The translations under genes were made by a program, and so were the position numbers. Positions 44,554 to 56,352 of a stretch of 64,000 nt of DNA are shown piece after piece. How positions within the stretch are numbered: position 1 is the stretch's first letter; each line of letters begins with the position of its first letter. Location: assembly GCA_035236585.1 (NCBI GenBank), contig CP141126.1, positions 64,395,414-64,459,413 on the forward strand. The letters are read 5' to 3'. The DNA comes from Warburgia ugandensis. Lineage: Eukaryota > Streptophyta > Magnoliopsida > Canellales > Canellaceae. The notes under the pieces are model-generated. The model was not told where the DNA came from. It saw nothing but the letters and a program-made list of their open reading frames with translations, and did no database searches.

Positions 44554-46844
44554 CCAGCAACTCAGTGAAAGTTAGAAATCTAGCTGTTCAAACTCTGTTA
44601 TTAGATAGGGGATTGTTATGGGAAGAATTATTAATGCATGCTTGGTTTAGCCTAGGCAAAATCATATGATTTCTCACCTTGTTTTGAGAAAAGCTTGATT
44701 TCCTGTAGCATGAACCAGAACCATGCTTATTTCTGGAATTTTTGCCCCTTCTGTCAACAAATTTCATGATGCTTAGTCTCTTCCCTGCATGATGAATTGT
44801 ATGAGCCTTGGTTTGCATTTCATGACTAGATGTTTCTCTTTCAGTTATTTAAATTCGGATTTATTCTGGTTTCGTTGCATATCCTGTTAGTTTCTCTGCA
44901 TGCGTGTGAAACAGGGGATGAATCTTCTTGGACAATTGCCCCCTATGACCTAATTAACGAGGAAATCAAAATTATGGGTCTTGTTCTATGATGATTAAAC
45001 GTTGAAGTGAAGTATAAAAGGCATAATTTTTTAAGCGCTAATAAGGATTTAAGGTGGGTGTAAACCAGGACAGTGACTGTCCGCACCCGGTTTTTCTGCA
45101 TATTTTGGTAGTCAGGTAGCGCCAAATCCCAGCTTAAAGTCTTGAATTTTGACAGTAAATTAGAAAAAGCATGACATGGATTTTTAGATTACATATCACT
45201 CTTCAGTTATATATCAAATTTTCCAAGAGAAGATTCGAAATTTAAGCTCACCATTGAGATATTCTAGCAGGGAGAAACAACACTTTCCTGCTCGATGCGT
45301 GCAGGAAATGGAGCTTATTTCTAGCACCTACTGAACCAATACGACATGTCTGAGGGTGGCATAAGAGTCTTAATAATTCGGTAAGCTTAGTGTGAATTGT
45401 TACTGGGTAATTCAATGAAATAAAAGGTCGAAACAAATTTCAAACCGGAGGCACCATTTCCTGATTTTGTTGTGCAGAAATGATGCCTTAAGCTCTAATC
45501 TTCATTCTAAGTAGATGTTGTGTATCAGTAGATTCTGGAAAAGGAAAAACAAGTGGAAACCATGAAAAGACCCAAACATGCAAGCTTTGCAAGTGAATTG
45601 ATGTTAAACGACCAGTAGCATATGGCTACTGGTTTTGGTCGACTAAGGAAGAAGATGACTAGAATTCTTGAGTCCCACCAAATTCCAGTCCCAAAATTTT
45701 AAGTGGAAAATTTGAAGATGACTGAAATTCTCGAGTTCCACCGAATTCGAGTCTCCAGAATTTCATGTGTAAAAATAGCACTACAAGGATTTCTGAAATT
45801 TTCAAAATTCCAGTCAAGGGAAAATCTTTAAAATTTAAACCTTTTCATGTGCCCCTCCTTACTGATGATATGAAAAATGTAAAACAACTTTTAAACTGAA
45901 CAAAATGAGGGGCAAGAAGGTAATTTGTCTAGAGGTAAGAAATTACCAAAAAATGCCCTTAGGTTAGAATTTTTGATAATTTGGAAAACTAAGTAGTTCT
46001 ATGAATGAAACCTCTTATGCTAACTCATTTAGACACAGCCACCTAAGTCTTAGACTATACCAAAGCCTCATAAGCCCTTGAACCATACATCATTTCCTTG
46101 GGTCTTTTTAGTTAGGACTTGAAAAGTTTGATAACCTAACTACTATTGTCATAGGCCATTACAACTTAAGTCTTATTATAGAAGATTATCTTTAGCTAAA
46201 TTGAAGTACATCTTTGCCATAGTTTTCCAGACTCAAGATATTCATACCTTTGGTAGCTAGCATTAGTTTACATAACTGACAGCCTCAGCTCTAGAAACTC
46301 AACATCACTAGGACACTGAAATGGCAAGTAGGAGAGTACCTAGTTATACCACGAGACCAAATATGAGATAATCATCATTAATAGCCTCTAAAAAATGGAC
46401 AATTGGTAAGATAGTCCTCAAATGCGATAAATTCATAATTAGCACTAAAGAACTATTAGATTAAGGTGAAATAATAAACACATCAAGAATAAAAATATAA
46501 GTACTCAAATGTTGAAGTGAAAATGAAGGCACGTGATCACGTGAGAAAGTCATGTGGTCCATGAACTTCATAAATAAGATAAGATCATCTAATGTTGTCA
46601 CAGTGGGTTAATAGCAAATTTAGCAAAATAATTCACATTACTAGACATAGGATGGCAGTGCATGACACTATCACCTTCATGATTTAGCAATTTACATGAT
46701 TTAAACTGATGGGTTCAAGGATTGGGCCAAGGGCCAAAAACATTGTTTACAACGACACTTGGCAAACACCACTAGTGTGGTGGTGAGCCATGAGATTTTA
46801 GGTTTGTTTTATGAGCCATTGGTTTTGGTTTTGTTGATACTTAG

Positions 46845-47050
46845 GTAGGGGCTCTATGAGTAGCTGTAAGCCCTAATGATTTTGGATTTCATTGTTGTTT
46901 TTGGCATGCACTCTACGAGTGGGCGTAAGTCTTGATGGATGCAGTTTTGATGATAGTTAGGTGGGCGCTCTACAAGTAGCTATAAGTCACTGTGGATATA
47001 GATTTCATAGATGTTTTGGGCAGGCACTCTATGAGTGTCCTAAGTCCTGG
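46845..47050 (+). repeat. ~60-bp tandem array of F3 LTR (right)
   Basis: Three full units and a partial one, each with GCRCTCTAYRAGTRGCYRTA, AGTC and a GGATTTCATNGATGTTTT-like phrase. Confidence 0.75.
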
Positions 47051-47183
47051 ATCGCTCGACAGCTGCACTGAGTCAATGTGCTACAATTCCTAGAGACCCT
47101 ATGGTAGGAGATTTGGTCACCAACCTCTAATGATATTGATAATAGCCTTGCAATTGAGACATTGGGTAGTACGAGTACCTTCT

Positions 47184-47188
47184 CATGG
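47184..47188 (+). repeat. F2 target-site duplication, left copy (CATGG)
   Basis: CATGG immediately before the TG of the left F2 LTR, repeated immediately after the CA of the right LTR at 56353-56357. Removing F2 rejoins the F3 LTR as ..TTCTCATGGGAAAGTGC.., which matches the left arm (..CACTTTTCCATGAGAAGG.. type) at about 37065-37085. Confidence 0.9.
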
Positions 47189-48330
47189 TGTGACGACCCG
47201 GGTTTTCCCATGCATTTTTTTAAATGCAATATCTAAATTCCTAAGGTGGGATGCATCCCTATTTGAAAATCGTTTTATGAAAACCATGCAATGCAGCAGA
47301 AAATCTTTAATTTTAAACTCATTTTGAAAACTCCGAGTGTCATTTGCTTTCACAACCACTAAAGTAGTTTTTGAAAAACTTCAGAAATCATAAATATTTT
47401 TCCCCAGGTCTATCTAGTCACAACACACAGTCCAACTGTAAATAAATACAAATACATGTCCAAAGGGTAGAGAGTTTACTCACATGTATAGTTGTATCCT
47501 TTGTTTATTCACTTGCTCGCAGCACTAATATCTCCTGAGACGTCTTCTATTTGTGAGTGGAACTATCCTGAAAAATGTTAAGGATAGGGTGAGTATATAC
47601 TATACTCAGTAGGAGTCTATGACTACTAGTTTTGCAATGTATGCTATATTTAAAATCATATGCTCTTAAAAACATGTGCATGTTCGAACAATCATGTTCC
47701 ATATCGATATTAAAACCATCGTCAAATTGAAATACTACCGACTTAAAGAATAGCATAATCCAAGTCAAAAGTATCATATATCATAAACATAATGATATGC
47801 ATACAATGCTCCATTGAATCCAACTCATGGATATCTGGTATGGTCGACCAACCTCATGTCATGCCATATGCAATGCAAGTAAATCATCAAACCATAGGGT
47901 CCAACTATGCCCACGACCTCGTCGCCATGTGGTCCCCGAGTACCTGAGGACACTCGGTCATAGCCTCACCGGGGCATATGACATGTTGACCCAGTGCCGT
48001 GACACCAGTGGTTGCCCCCTGTACCACATGCAATCAACGTAGGGACGTTGCCCTTTTTGGGCATGGTACCTATCCACCTAATAGTGGTAGAGGCTAGAGG
48101 CCAACCCAAACCTCTCGGCATAGCGCCCATGAGCTCATCAGCCCAAATCATATCAGATCAAACAAGCGAAAACCTCTTTTTCAAAACCCGTCCTCTTTGG
48201 GTCCCTCACAACTGCCTGGCCCTCTCAACTGCCTACCCAGCGTCTTTTGGGCACTCCAGCGTCTTTTTGGTAACCCTCAAGGACATGCCATCTTTTAAAA
48301 ACTCAATGCTCACAAATCATGCAATATATG

Positions 48331-48440
48331 CATTTGTTTGCAAAACATATCTATGCATAATGTATATGCACTCATTTGCAAAACATATCAATGCATAATG
48401 TATATGCAATTATTTGCAAAACATATCTATGCATAAAACG
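48331..48440 (-). repeat. 38-bp tandem array in F2 LTR
   Basis: Three units of the form CATTTGCAAAACATATCWAT followed by GCATAATGTATATGCA. The array is repeated in the right LTR at about 54570-54670; the second F2 copy keeps one unit near 62000. Confidence 0.8.
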
Positions 48441-49701
48441 TTTATCATATGTATGCTGAATTAAGTCATGCTAAACAAGTTATATAATTTGTACTTAAAA
48501 CATGCATAAAACAATCATGGCTCTTTTAAAAAGTCTAGTAGTGATAGAGCACCTACCTCAAAGTCTCCTGGAGTCGCATCCTTTATTACTCAACCCGTCC
48601 CTGGGTCTCATTTATAAACTCCTGGGTATAAATGGATACAAGGATTCCTCATTAATTTTAATCTATTTAGACATTAGACTGCTAAAATTGTTGTTTAGGG
48701 TCAAGGGTCCTTGCCTAATTCATTGCCAGGCTAGCTCCTATAATATGGACCTACTTATTCAATAGTTAAATTCTATAAATGGTCCTATGATCCTAATTTT
48801 AAAGTCTCATTAGGTCCGTGTGTCCCAATTCCCAGGACACTTGTGCATCCTAGTTGAACTGGGACTTCCTCACGTGCGTGTGCGCCTAAAGGCCATGCTA
48901 GAGATCGCATTTTGCACACGCACATGCATGCTCAAGTACGCGCTATGACGTGCATCATCACACGGACGCACCTTGTAGCATGGCGCGTCTCAGCTCCCAG
49001 GGCACCCCATGCATCCTGGTCGAGCTAGGACCTGTGCCCCATGTCGCGCATGTACCCGAAGGCCACACCTGGGATAGTGTTCGCACGTGCACAAGCATGC
49101 CTAAGCGACGCGCTATGACGCGCGTCCTGGATGACCTCGCGCGAACACATCTTGGCGTAGTCGAAATGTGCCTTGGCTCCTGGGCAGCCCATGTGTCCCA
49201 GTCGAGCCTGGACTGTGCCTGGGACGCACTGAGGCCACGCCCATACACAGTCGCGTGCCCTCGTGCACAGTGGTGTGCTTGGGACGTCGTGTTTGTGCAC
49301 AGCCGGCTAGAACTGGTCTTGGGGCATTTTTTGGCCAGGAATTTCGGCTGGAAAACGACTGAAAATGCTAGATCTAGCATGGATCTAGACTGAAAGGTGG
49401 AGGAACTAGAGAAGGGAGGTAAGGACATCCTACCTGGGCAGCCTGGGGAGTGCCCATTGCCGAATATGGAACCCCATTTCCGTCTGAAACCCATTATTGT
49501 CGGATTTCTGTGTTTGTCCGAACCCACGAAGGGGAAAACCCCAATGTCAGACTGGAACAAGAGGAGAGAGAGGGGAATGGAAGAATGGTCGGCCCGACTA
49601 CGGCTTGGTCATTGCCGAAAATTGCAGGGAACTGGATTTCCGTTTCTAGCCAGAAACCCCAGCGCCAATGACTGGAAACCACGTTTTTGGAGGGGGGAGA
49701 T

Positions 49702-49714
49702 GGGGTTTTTATAG
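49702..49714 (-). promoter_or_regulatory. F2 LTR TATA box
   Basis: On the minus strand CTATAAAAACCCC; CTATAAAAACCCC again at about 55933-55946 and CTATAAATACCCC at about 63303-63315. Conservation in all three LTRs supports a core promoter. Confidence 0.65.
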
Positions 49715-50117
49715 AGGGGAGAAGGCGGTGCCCCTCAATGGCGATGTCGCCCTTTCCCCTGGGGTTTTCTGGAGAATTCATGAAAAGCTGGTTTCTGGAG
49801 GGGTTTAGAGGTTGAAGACGACAGGGGGTGTCGTTATCGAAACGACCCCCTGCATTTTTCGTCCTTTTTTCATTTTTTTGTTTAATTTTCAGAAATACCT
49901 CTATCTTTAAATGGCTGTAACTTCTTCATACGAACTTCGTTTTGGGTGATTTTTGTGGCGTTGGATTCCATTTTTGGAGTAGAATCTAATGGTACTATGT
50001 TTCCTCACAAATTTCTTCATTTACTATTTTTAAATAAAGTGAAACATTCAACACAGTCCATTTCCCATAGAATGTCCAATTTTCGTTAAAAATAGTGTAA
50101 ATTGCTCGGGCATTACA

Positions 50118-50146
50118 TTATTACCCTCTTAAAAGAATTTCGGCCT
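50118..50146 (-). other. F2 polypurine tract
   Basis: On the minus strand AATTTCGAGGCCGAAATTC, then TTTTAAGAGGGTAATAA, directly before the LTR start TGTAATGCCC. The second copy has the same context at 63698-63726. Confidence 0.85.
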
Positions 50147-53100
50147 CGAAATTCCATAAATTATCATCTTCCAGGTATTTGTCTCTTAGATAACTTCTTG
50201 GTGAATGCATTCTCCCCGTTGGGAATCAAATCTAGGCTCAACCTCAATTTATCATTTTTATTGTTCCTTCTACAAGGCCTTACCTATAAGGGCCGCTTTC
50301 GCTGCGTACTTTGATGCACACTCTTATACGTGCCTGTTTAACAATACCAGTTTCTAACTGTAATTCATCTATCTCAAAATCCTTAGATGCCTATACTTTT
50401 CTCATCATGTATAGGATAATCTCCTCGTAGGATCATGCTTCTTTATTCATGTATAAATTACTCCATACTTCTTTCAGGATCATATTATCTTATTTCTCAT
50501 AGTCCTTTTTGAATATCATAGATGATCCCTTTTTCTTCTTGTCTTTCATCTAGTGATCTCTTCATCATTCATATCTCCTTCTAATGGTTGGTTATATGTC
50601 ATTAGTAAGAGTCCAAAAATTTACCTTCTTTCTATTGTGTCTAACTTTGCTTCTTATCTTTTACATTTGACCCCAAGATACTTCAATAACTAACATGATA
50701 TCATGTGCTCTACAACCAAACCCTTGATTAACTTCGAATTTCAACTGTCTATCATTTTCCATATGTGACTTGATTTCCTTGACCAAGGTTACATTCAAAA
50801 TAAGATCATGAAAGCCAATTAGTAGCATCTTCCATCGAGGACCTTATCATATACTGAAAGTAAAATGTCCTAACTCTATATCCAATTTCATAATTATTGA
50901 ATTCATTAAACGCTTTTCTCCGTGAAGATTTCATCCAAACTTATGTCAAATGTTATTGGTCGATTCATCATCATGGGTCAAATGTTTTTGTCCAAAGGCC
51001 TATCTCCCTATTCGCATCAATTTGTCATTAGGACTTTTTAATAATGTTCCCATTTATGCAAAGTAAAAAGCCTCTTATTCATAACTGAGTACCCTTACTA
51101 GGTCATGGTTGAATCCTTTGTCATTATCCTCTTTGTCCTTTCTTTTTCTGATGGTTTTCTTCGTAACCTTTCAGTCCAAAAGTTCTATACTCAATCTAAT
51201 AGGGTTAGTCCTTCTTCAATTGATTTTTCGTACTTGGTATATGCTCATAACAACTAACTATTTGTCTAAAGATAATGTAACATCAAATCTCACCTTTTCT
51301 CCTTCAATTTCCCATATCAATATATTGTGCAATCTTTTATCAAGGCTTTATTGTCAATCATGCACTCTGTATTGTCAGGAGGTATCCTCATAAGTAGTGA
51401 TTTTCTCAATTCCTCAAAATTTATCCTTCAAGTGCCTCCTCATACTTAGCTTACAATAGCAGTTCTCGTTCAATAGCTACTACATCAAGTTATGCTGATG
51501 CTGTTAAATCATCAAATTTGAAAAACACTCAGGCAAACATGGAACATATAGAAAGACTTTATTTGATTACCTATTGATCTCTTTCCAAACATATCTTTGT
51601 CATAAGCTCAAGGTCTCTAAAAGTGATCGGTACTTATCTACCTTTCTTTTCAATTCAAGTCATCAGCATCTTTCAGACCCACAATGATTTCTATGGTTTG
51701 TCATGGTATCTATTCAGGTTTGGAAAAATCTGTCTCACTGGTGGAGATCGCTCCTTATTTTTGCTTTTGTCTCAGTTGTTACTGTATTTATTGTACTTGT
51801 AGCTCTTCCATGATGTGGCCTAATCAACTGGCCTTATACCCTCAAATGACTTAGCCTAACAAGTACTTCTTTCAAGAAAAACTCAAGTCTAAAGACTTAT
51901 AACATCCTTCTGAGTATATAACTTCGACTACTAACTCATAGACGCTAACATACTTGATTAATTAGGGTGGGATACCTTTATTTAGTCAATAGTACTCAAT
52001 AATGGTCTTAAGATATTTGGTCTTCCAATTTATGATAGCAAGACCTTCATTTCATCCTTGATGGTACCCTTCTTGCTGAAGATAGATAGATGGACAAGTC
52101 ACTGTCCCGGCTTAATTCCTTTTTTCAATATATTTTATTGGCAAGGTGGGATATCACCAAAATTTTCTTTTTATTGATTATATCCATTGGTGTTCCCCAT
52201 AAGCTAATGGATCTGATAAGAATCTAATTGTAATAATTGATATTAAACCATTTGTAAAATTATATTTCTAGTTGGTCATCATTCCTCTTCGAAAATTTCT
52301 TGTCGCATAATCTCCTGAAATTCGATACTCTACTCAAAGTCTTAAATCCCATATGCTTTCTTTCTTTTTTCAACTATCATCATTTCTTTGAAGTTGATTG
52401 GTTTATCTTCCCACTTGATTCAAGATGAAAGATTTCTATGGATCTATTCTTTCCTCAATAAAGTCATGACCTTTTTCTTTTGAATATTCATTGAATACTG
52501 GTAGTTACATCTCTATCTCTTTCTTTCTTTTCTTCAAACTCCTCATTTGGTTTACCTGGATCAATGTCTCTATATGCTTTGTTGCATATAATCGATACTA
52601 CATCTACTCCTTAACCGAATGCTTCTCAGAAATTCTAAACTATCTTAAGATCATTGAAATCCTCAATTGCCTATAGCCTCAATAAAATTCATACAATGTC
52701 TTAATAATGACATTGACGTTTTGATCGTGCTATACTTTTCTTACAAGTTCATGTTAAGATCAATCTATTATCATGGATCTACTATCCCAATATTATCGTC
52801 AGAGTCTTTTGGTAACTCTAGCGAATACAGTTCCTTATCATATTTGTATTTACTTCACTTTTCATAAGACTCCAATTAAGGTATCCAAAATTGAGCTAAG
52901 TCCTTCAGGATCCATACCTTTGTGATCTAGTACGAGTCACAGTTATCTCGTAGCATCATCTTGTATTCTCATCCCTCTTAGATTATCATCAAAATTCTTC
53001 TTAAGGTCTGTCTTTTACATCCCCTATCATACTCATATCATATCCTTGTGATATTGTACTCATATTCTGATATTCTTTATGATGGTAAGATAGCTATCTA

Positions 53101-53420
53101 GGTTCTTTGATTTTCTCACCTTTGATAAGATTACTTTATTGTAGGTCAGAACTATCTACTAACAAGTTCACTAACGTCCTCATTCATCATTCCCATAATA
53201 TGATCTATATATGAGTTTTTACATTTGCACCACACAACAATACTTATTGATAAGATTTAAGCCATCCAATATCTAAGTCTTTGCTAGACCCATCTCCTTT
53301 TCCACCTATTTGTTTATGGTGAAATGCCTTGAGCATTAATATGGTAATCATCAATTACTTCTTCTTGATTTTCTCTATTGTCTATGACCCTTGGACATGC
53401 TGTGAAAGGATAGAACTTGG
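50147..53420 (-). other. F2 interior, no recognisable coding
   Basis: About 3.3 kb of AT-rich DNA. Both strands give only short frames (for example 51109-51393 plus), none matching a retroelement domain. The last part before the polypurine tract keeps an NFEAEILLRG-like phrase typical of the end of pol in Del-type elements, so coding was probably lost by decay or replacement. Confidence 0.55.
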
Positions 53421-53432
53421 GCTTTGATACCA
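53421..53432 (-). other. F2 primer binding site
   Basis: On the minus strand TGGTATCAAAGC, close to the initiator tRNA-Met complement, two bases from the LTR end (GTCATCACA-GT-TGGTATC). Confidence 0.85.
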
Positions 53433-53434
53433 AC

Positions 53435-56352
53435 TGTGATGACCCAGGTTTTCCCATGCATTTTTTTACATGCAATATCTAAATTCCTAAGGCAGGATGC
53501 ATCCCTATTTGAAAACCATTTTATGAAAACCATGCAATGCAGCAGAAAATCTTTTTAGTTTTAAACTCATTTTGAAAACCCCGAGTGTCATTTGCTTTCA
53601 CAACCACTAAAGTAGTTTTTGAAAAACTTCAGAAATCATAAATATTTTTCCCTAGGTCTATCCAATCACAGCATACAGTCCAACTGTAAATAAATACAAA
53701 TACATGTCCAAAGGGTAGAGAGTTTACTCACATGTATAGTTGTATCCTTTGTTTATTCACTTGCTCGTAGCACTAATATCTCCTGAGACGTCTTCTATTT
53801 ATGAGTGGAACTATCCTGAAAAATGTTAAGGATAGGGTGAGTATGTACTATACTCAGTAAGAGTCTATCACTACTAGTTTTGCAATGCATGCTATATTTA
53901 AAATCATATGCTCTTAAAAACATGTACATGTTCGAACAATCATGTTCCATATCGATATTAAAAACCATCGTCAAACTGAAATACTGACGACTTAAATAAT
54001 AGCATAATCCAAGTCGAAAGTATCATATATCATAAACATAATGATATGCATAGGATGCTCCACTGAATCCAACTCATGGATATCTGGTATGGTCCACCAA
54101 CCTCATGTCATGCTATATGCAATGCAAGTAAGTCATCAAACCATAGGGTCCAACTATGCCCACGACCTCGCCGCTATGTGGTCCAGGGGTACCTGAGGAC
54201 ACTCAGTCATAGCCTCACCGGGGCATATGACACGTCGACCCAGTGCCATGACACCAGTGGTAACCCCCTGTACCACATGCAGTCGACGTAGGGATGTAAC
54301 CCTTTTTGGGCGTGGTACCCATCCACCTAATAGTGGTAGAGGCTGGAGGCCAACACAAACCTCTTGGCATAGCGCCCACAAGCTCATCAGCCCAAATCAT
54401 ATCAGATCAAACCAGCAAAAACCTCTTTTTCAAAACCCGTTCTCTTTGGGTCCCTCACAACTGCCTACCCAGCTTCTTTTGGGCACTCTAGCGTCTTTTG
54501 GTAACCCTCAAGGACATGCCATCTTTTAAAAACTCAATGCTCACAAATGATGCAATATATGCATTTGTTTGCAAAACATATCTATGCATAATGTATATGC
54601 ACTCATTTGCAAAACATATCAATGTGTAATGTATATGCAATTATTTGCAAAACATATCTATGCATAAAGCGTTTATCATATGTATGCTGAATTAAGTCAT
54701 GCTAAACAAGTTATATAATTTGTACTTAAAACATGCATAAAACAATCATGGCTCTTTTAAAAAGTCTAGTAACGATAGAGCACCTACCTCAAAGTCTCTT
54801 GGAGTCACGTCCTTTAGTACTCAACCCGTCCCTGGGTCTCATTTATAAACTCCTGGGTATAAATGGATACAAGGAGTCCTCATTAATTTTAATCTATTTA
54901 GACATTAGACCGCTAAATTTGCTATTTAGGGTCAAGGGTCCTTACCTAATTCATTGCCAGGCTAGCTCCTATAATATGGACCTACTTATTCAATAGTTAA
55001 ATTCTATAAATGGTCCTATGATCCTAATTTTAAAGTCTCATTAGGTCCGCATGTCCCAGTTCCCAGGACACTCGTGCATCCTGGTTGAACCGCGACCGCC
55101 TCACGTGCGTGTGTGCCTAAAGGCTATACTAGAGACCGCGTTTTGCACGCGCACATGCATGCTCAAGTGACACGCTATGACGTGCATCATCACACGAACG
55201 CACCTTGTAGCATGGCGCATCTCAAGTCCCAGGGCACCCCGTGCATCCTGGTCGAGCTAGGACCCGTGCCCCATGTCACGCACGTACCCCAAGGTCACAC
55301 CTGGGACAGTGTTCACACGTGCACAAGCATGCCTAAGCGATGAGCTATGACACGCATCCTGGATGACCTCGCGTGAACACATCTTGGCGTAGTCGAAATG
55401 TGCCTTAGCTCCCAGGCCGCCCATGCATCCCGGTCGAGCCTAGACTGTGCCTGGGATGCACCAAGGCCACGCCCATACACAGTGGCGTGCCCTCGTGCAC
55501 AGTGGTGTGCCTGGGATGTCATGTTCGTGCACAGCTGGCTAGAACCGGTCTTGGGGCATTTTTCATCCAGGAATTCGGCTAGAAAACGGCTGGAAACGCT
55601 AGATCCAGCATGGATCTAGCCTGAAAGGTGGAGGAACCAGAGAAGGGAGGTAAGGACATCTTACCTGGGCAGCCTGGGGAGTGCCCATTGCCAGTGATGG
55701 AACCCCATTTCCGTCTGAAACCCTATCTTGCTGGATTTCTGTGTTTGTCCAAACCCACGAAGGGGAGAACCCCAATGTTAGACCGGAACAAGAGGAGAGA
55801 GAGGGGAATGGAAGAATGGCCAGCCCGACTAGGGCCTGGCCATTGCCGAAAATTGCAGGGAACTGGGTTTCCATTTCTAGCTGAAAACGCTAGCCCCAAT
55901 GACTGGAAACCATGTTTTTGGAGAGGGGGAGATGGGGTTTTTATAGGGGGGAGAAGGCGGTGCCCCTCAATGGCGATGCCGCCCTTTCCCCTAGGGTTTT
56001 CTGGAGAGTTCGTGAAAAGCTAGTTTCTGGAGGGGTCTAGAGGTTGAAGACGATAGAGGGTGTCGTTATCGAAACGGCCCCTTGCGTTTTTCGTCCTTTT
56101 TTTTTTCATTTTTTTGTTTAATTTCCAGAAATACCCCTATCTTTAAATGGCTGTAACTTCTTCATACAATCTCCGTTTTGGGTGATTTTTGAGGTGTTGG
56201 ATTCCATTTTTTGAGTAGAATCTAATGGTGCTAAGTTTCCTCACAAATTCCTTCATTTACTATTTTCAATAAAGTGAAACATTCAACACAGTCCATTTCC
56301 CATAGAATGTCCAATTTTCGTTAAAAATAGTGTAAATTGCTCGGGCATTACA
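53435..56352 (-). mobile_element. F2 5' LTR (right)
   Basis: Plus-strand edges are TGTGATGACCCAGGTTTTCC and CTCGGGCATTACA. It is colinear with the left LTR, including the 38-bp array and the GC-rich zone (55040-55980). The frame that is 200 codons long in the left LTR is broken here. Confidence 0.85.

Larger units (their letters stand above)
43721..47188 (+). mobile_element. F3 right 3' LTR, first segment
   Basis: It starts TTAATACATGTAATTTCACA and matches the left LTR in inverted order. It carries a TATA box (44546), a zone with GAATTCCAG-like motifs (45650-45830), ACTGAACAAAATGAGGGGCA at about 45895, and the 60-bp array. It is interrupted at 47188 by F2 and resumes at 56353. The total LTR length is about 4.7 kb, unusually long. 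Confidence 0.8.
47189..50117 (-). mobile_element. F2 3' LTR (left)
   Basis: Plus-strand edges are TGTGACGACCCGGGTTTTCC and CTCGGGCATTACA. A TATA box (CTATAAAAACCCC on the minus strand) lies at about 49702-49714, and a 38-bp array at 48331-48440. 48800-49800 is markedly GC-rich and CpG-rich compared with the rest of the window. An open minus-strand frame of 200 codons (49560-48958) lies downstream of the TATA box, but it is interrupted in the other F2 LTRs. Confidence 0.85.
47189..56352 (-). mobile_element. F2: complete minus-strand long-LTR gypsy element, no recognisable coding
   Basis: Two direct LTRs (47189-50117 and 53435-56352, about 2.9 kb each) flank 3.3 kb. On the minus strand the LTR starts TGTAATGCCCGAGCAATTT and ends GGGTCGTCACA. 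The primer site (53421-53432) adjoins the right LTR and the polypurine tract (50118-50146) the left one, which sets the orientation. Both sides carry CATGG. About ten differences were counted in the first ~150 bp of the two LTRs, so the insertion is fairly young and younger than the F3 LTR it splits. I found no gag, protease, reverse transcriptase or integrase motif in the interior. Confidence 0.9.

Noticed and set aside
48958..49560. 200-codon minus-strand frame in the F2 LTR
   Set aside because: GC-rich sequence has few stops by chance, and the frame is interrupted in the other two F2 LTRs. Kept only as a minor curiosity under findings.
47189..56352. F2 first considered as a plus-strand element
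   Set aside because: The primer-site sequence (TGGTATCAAAGC on the minus strand) adjoins the right LTR and the polypurine tract adjoins the left one, which fixes the orientation as minus.
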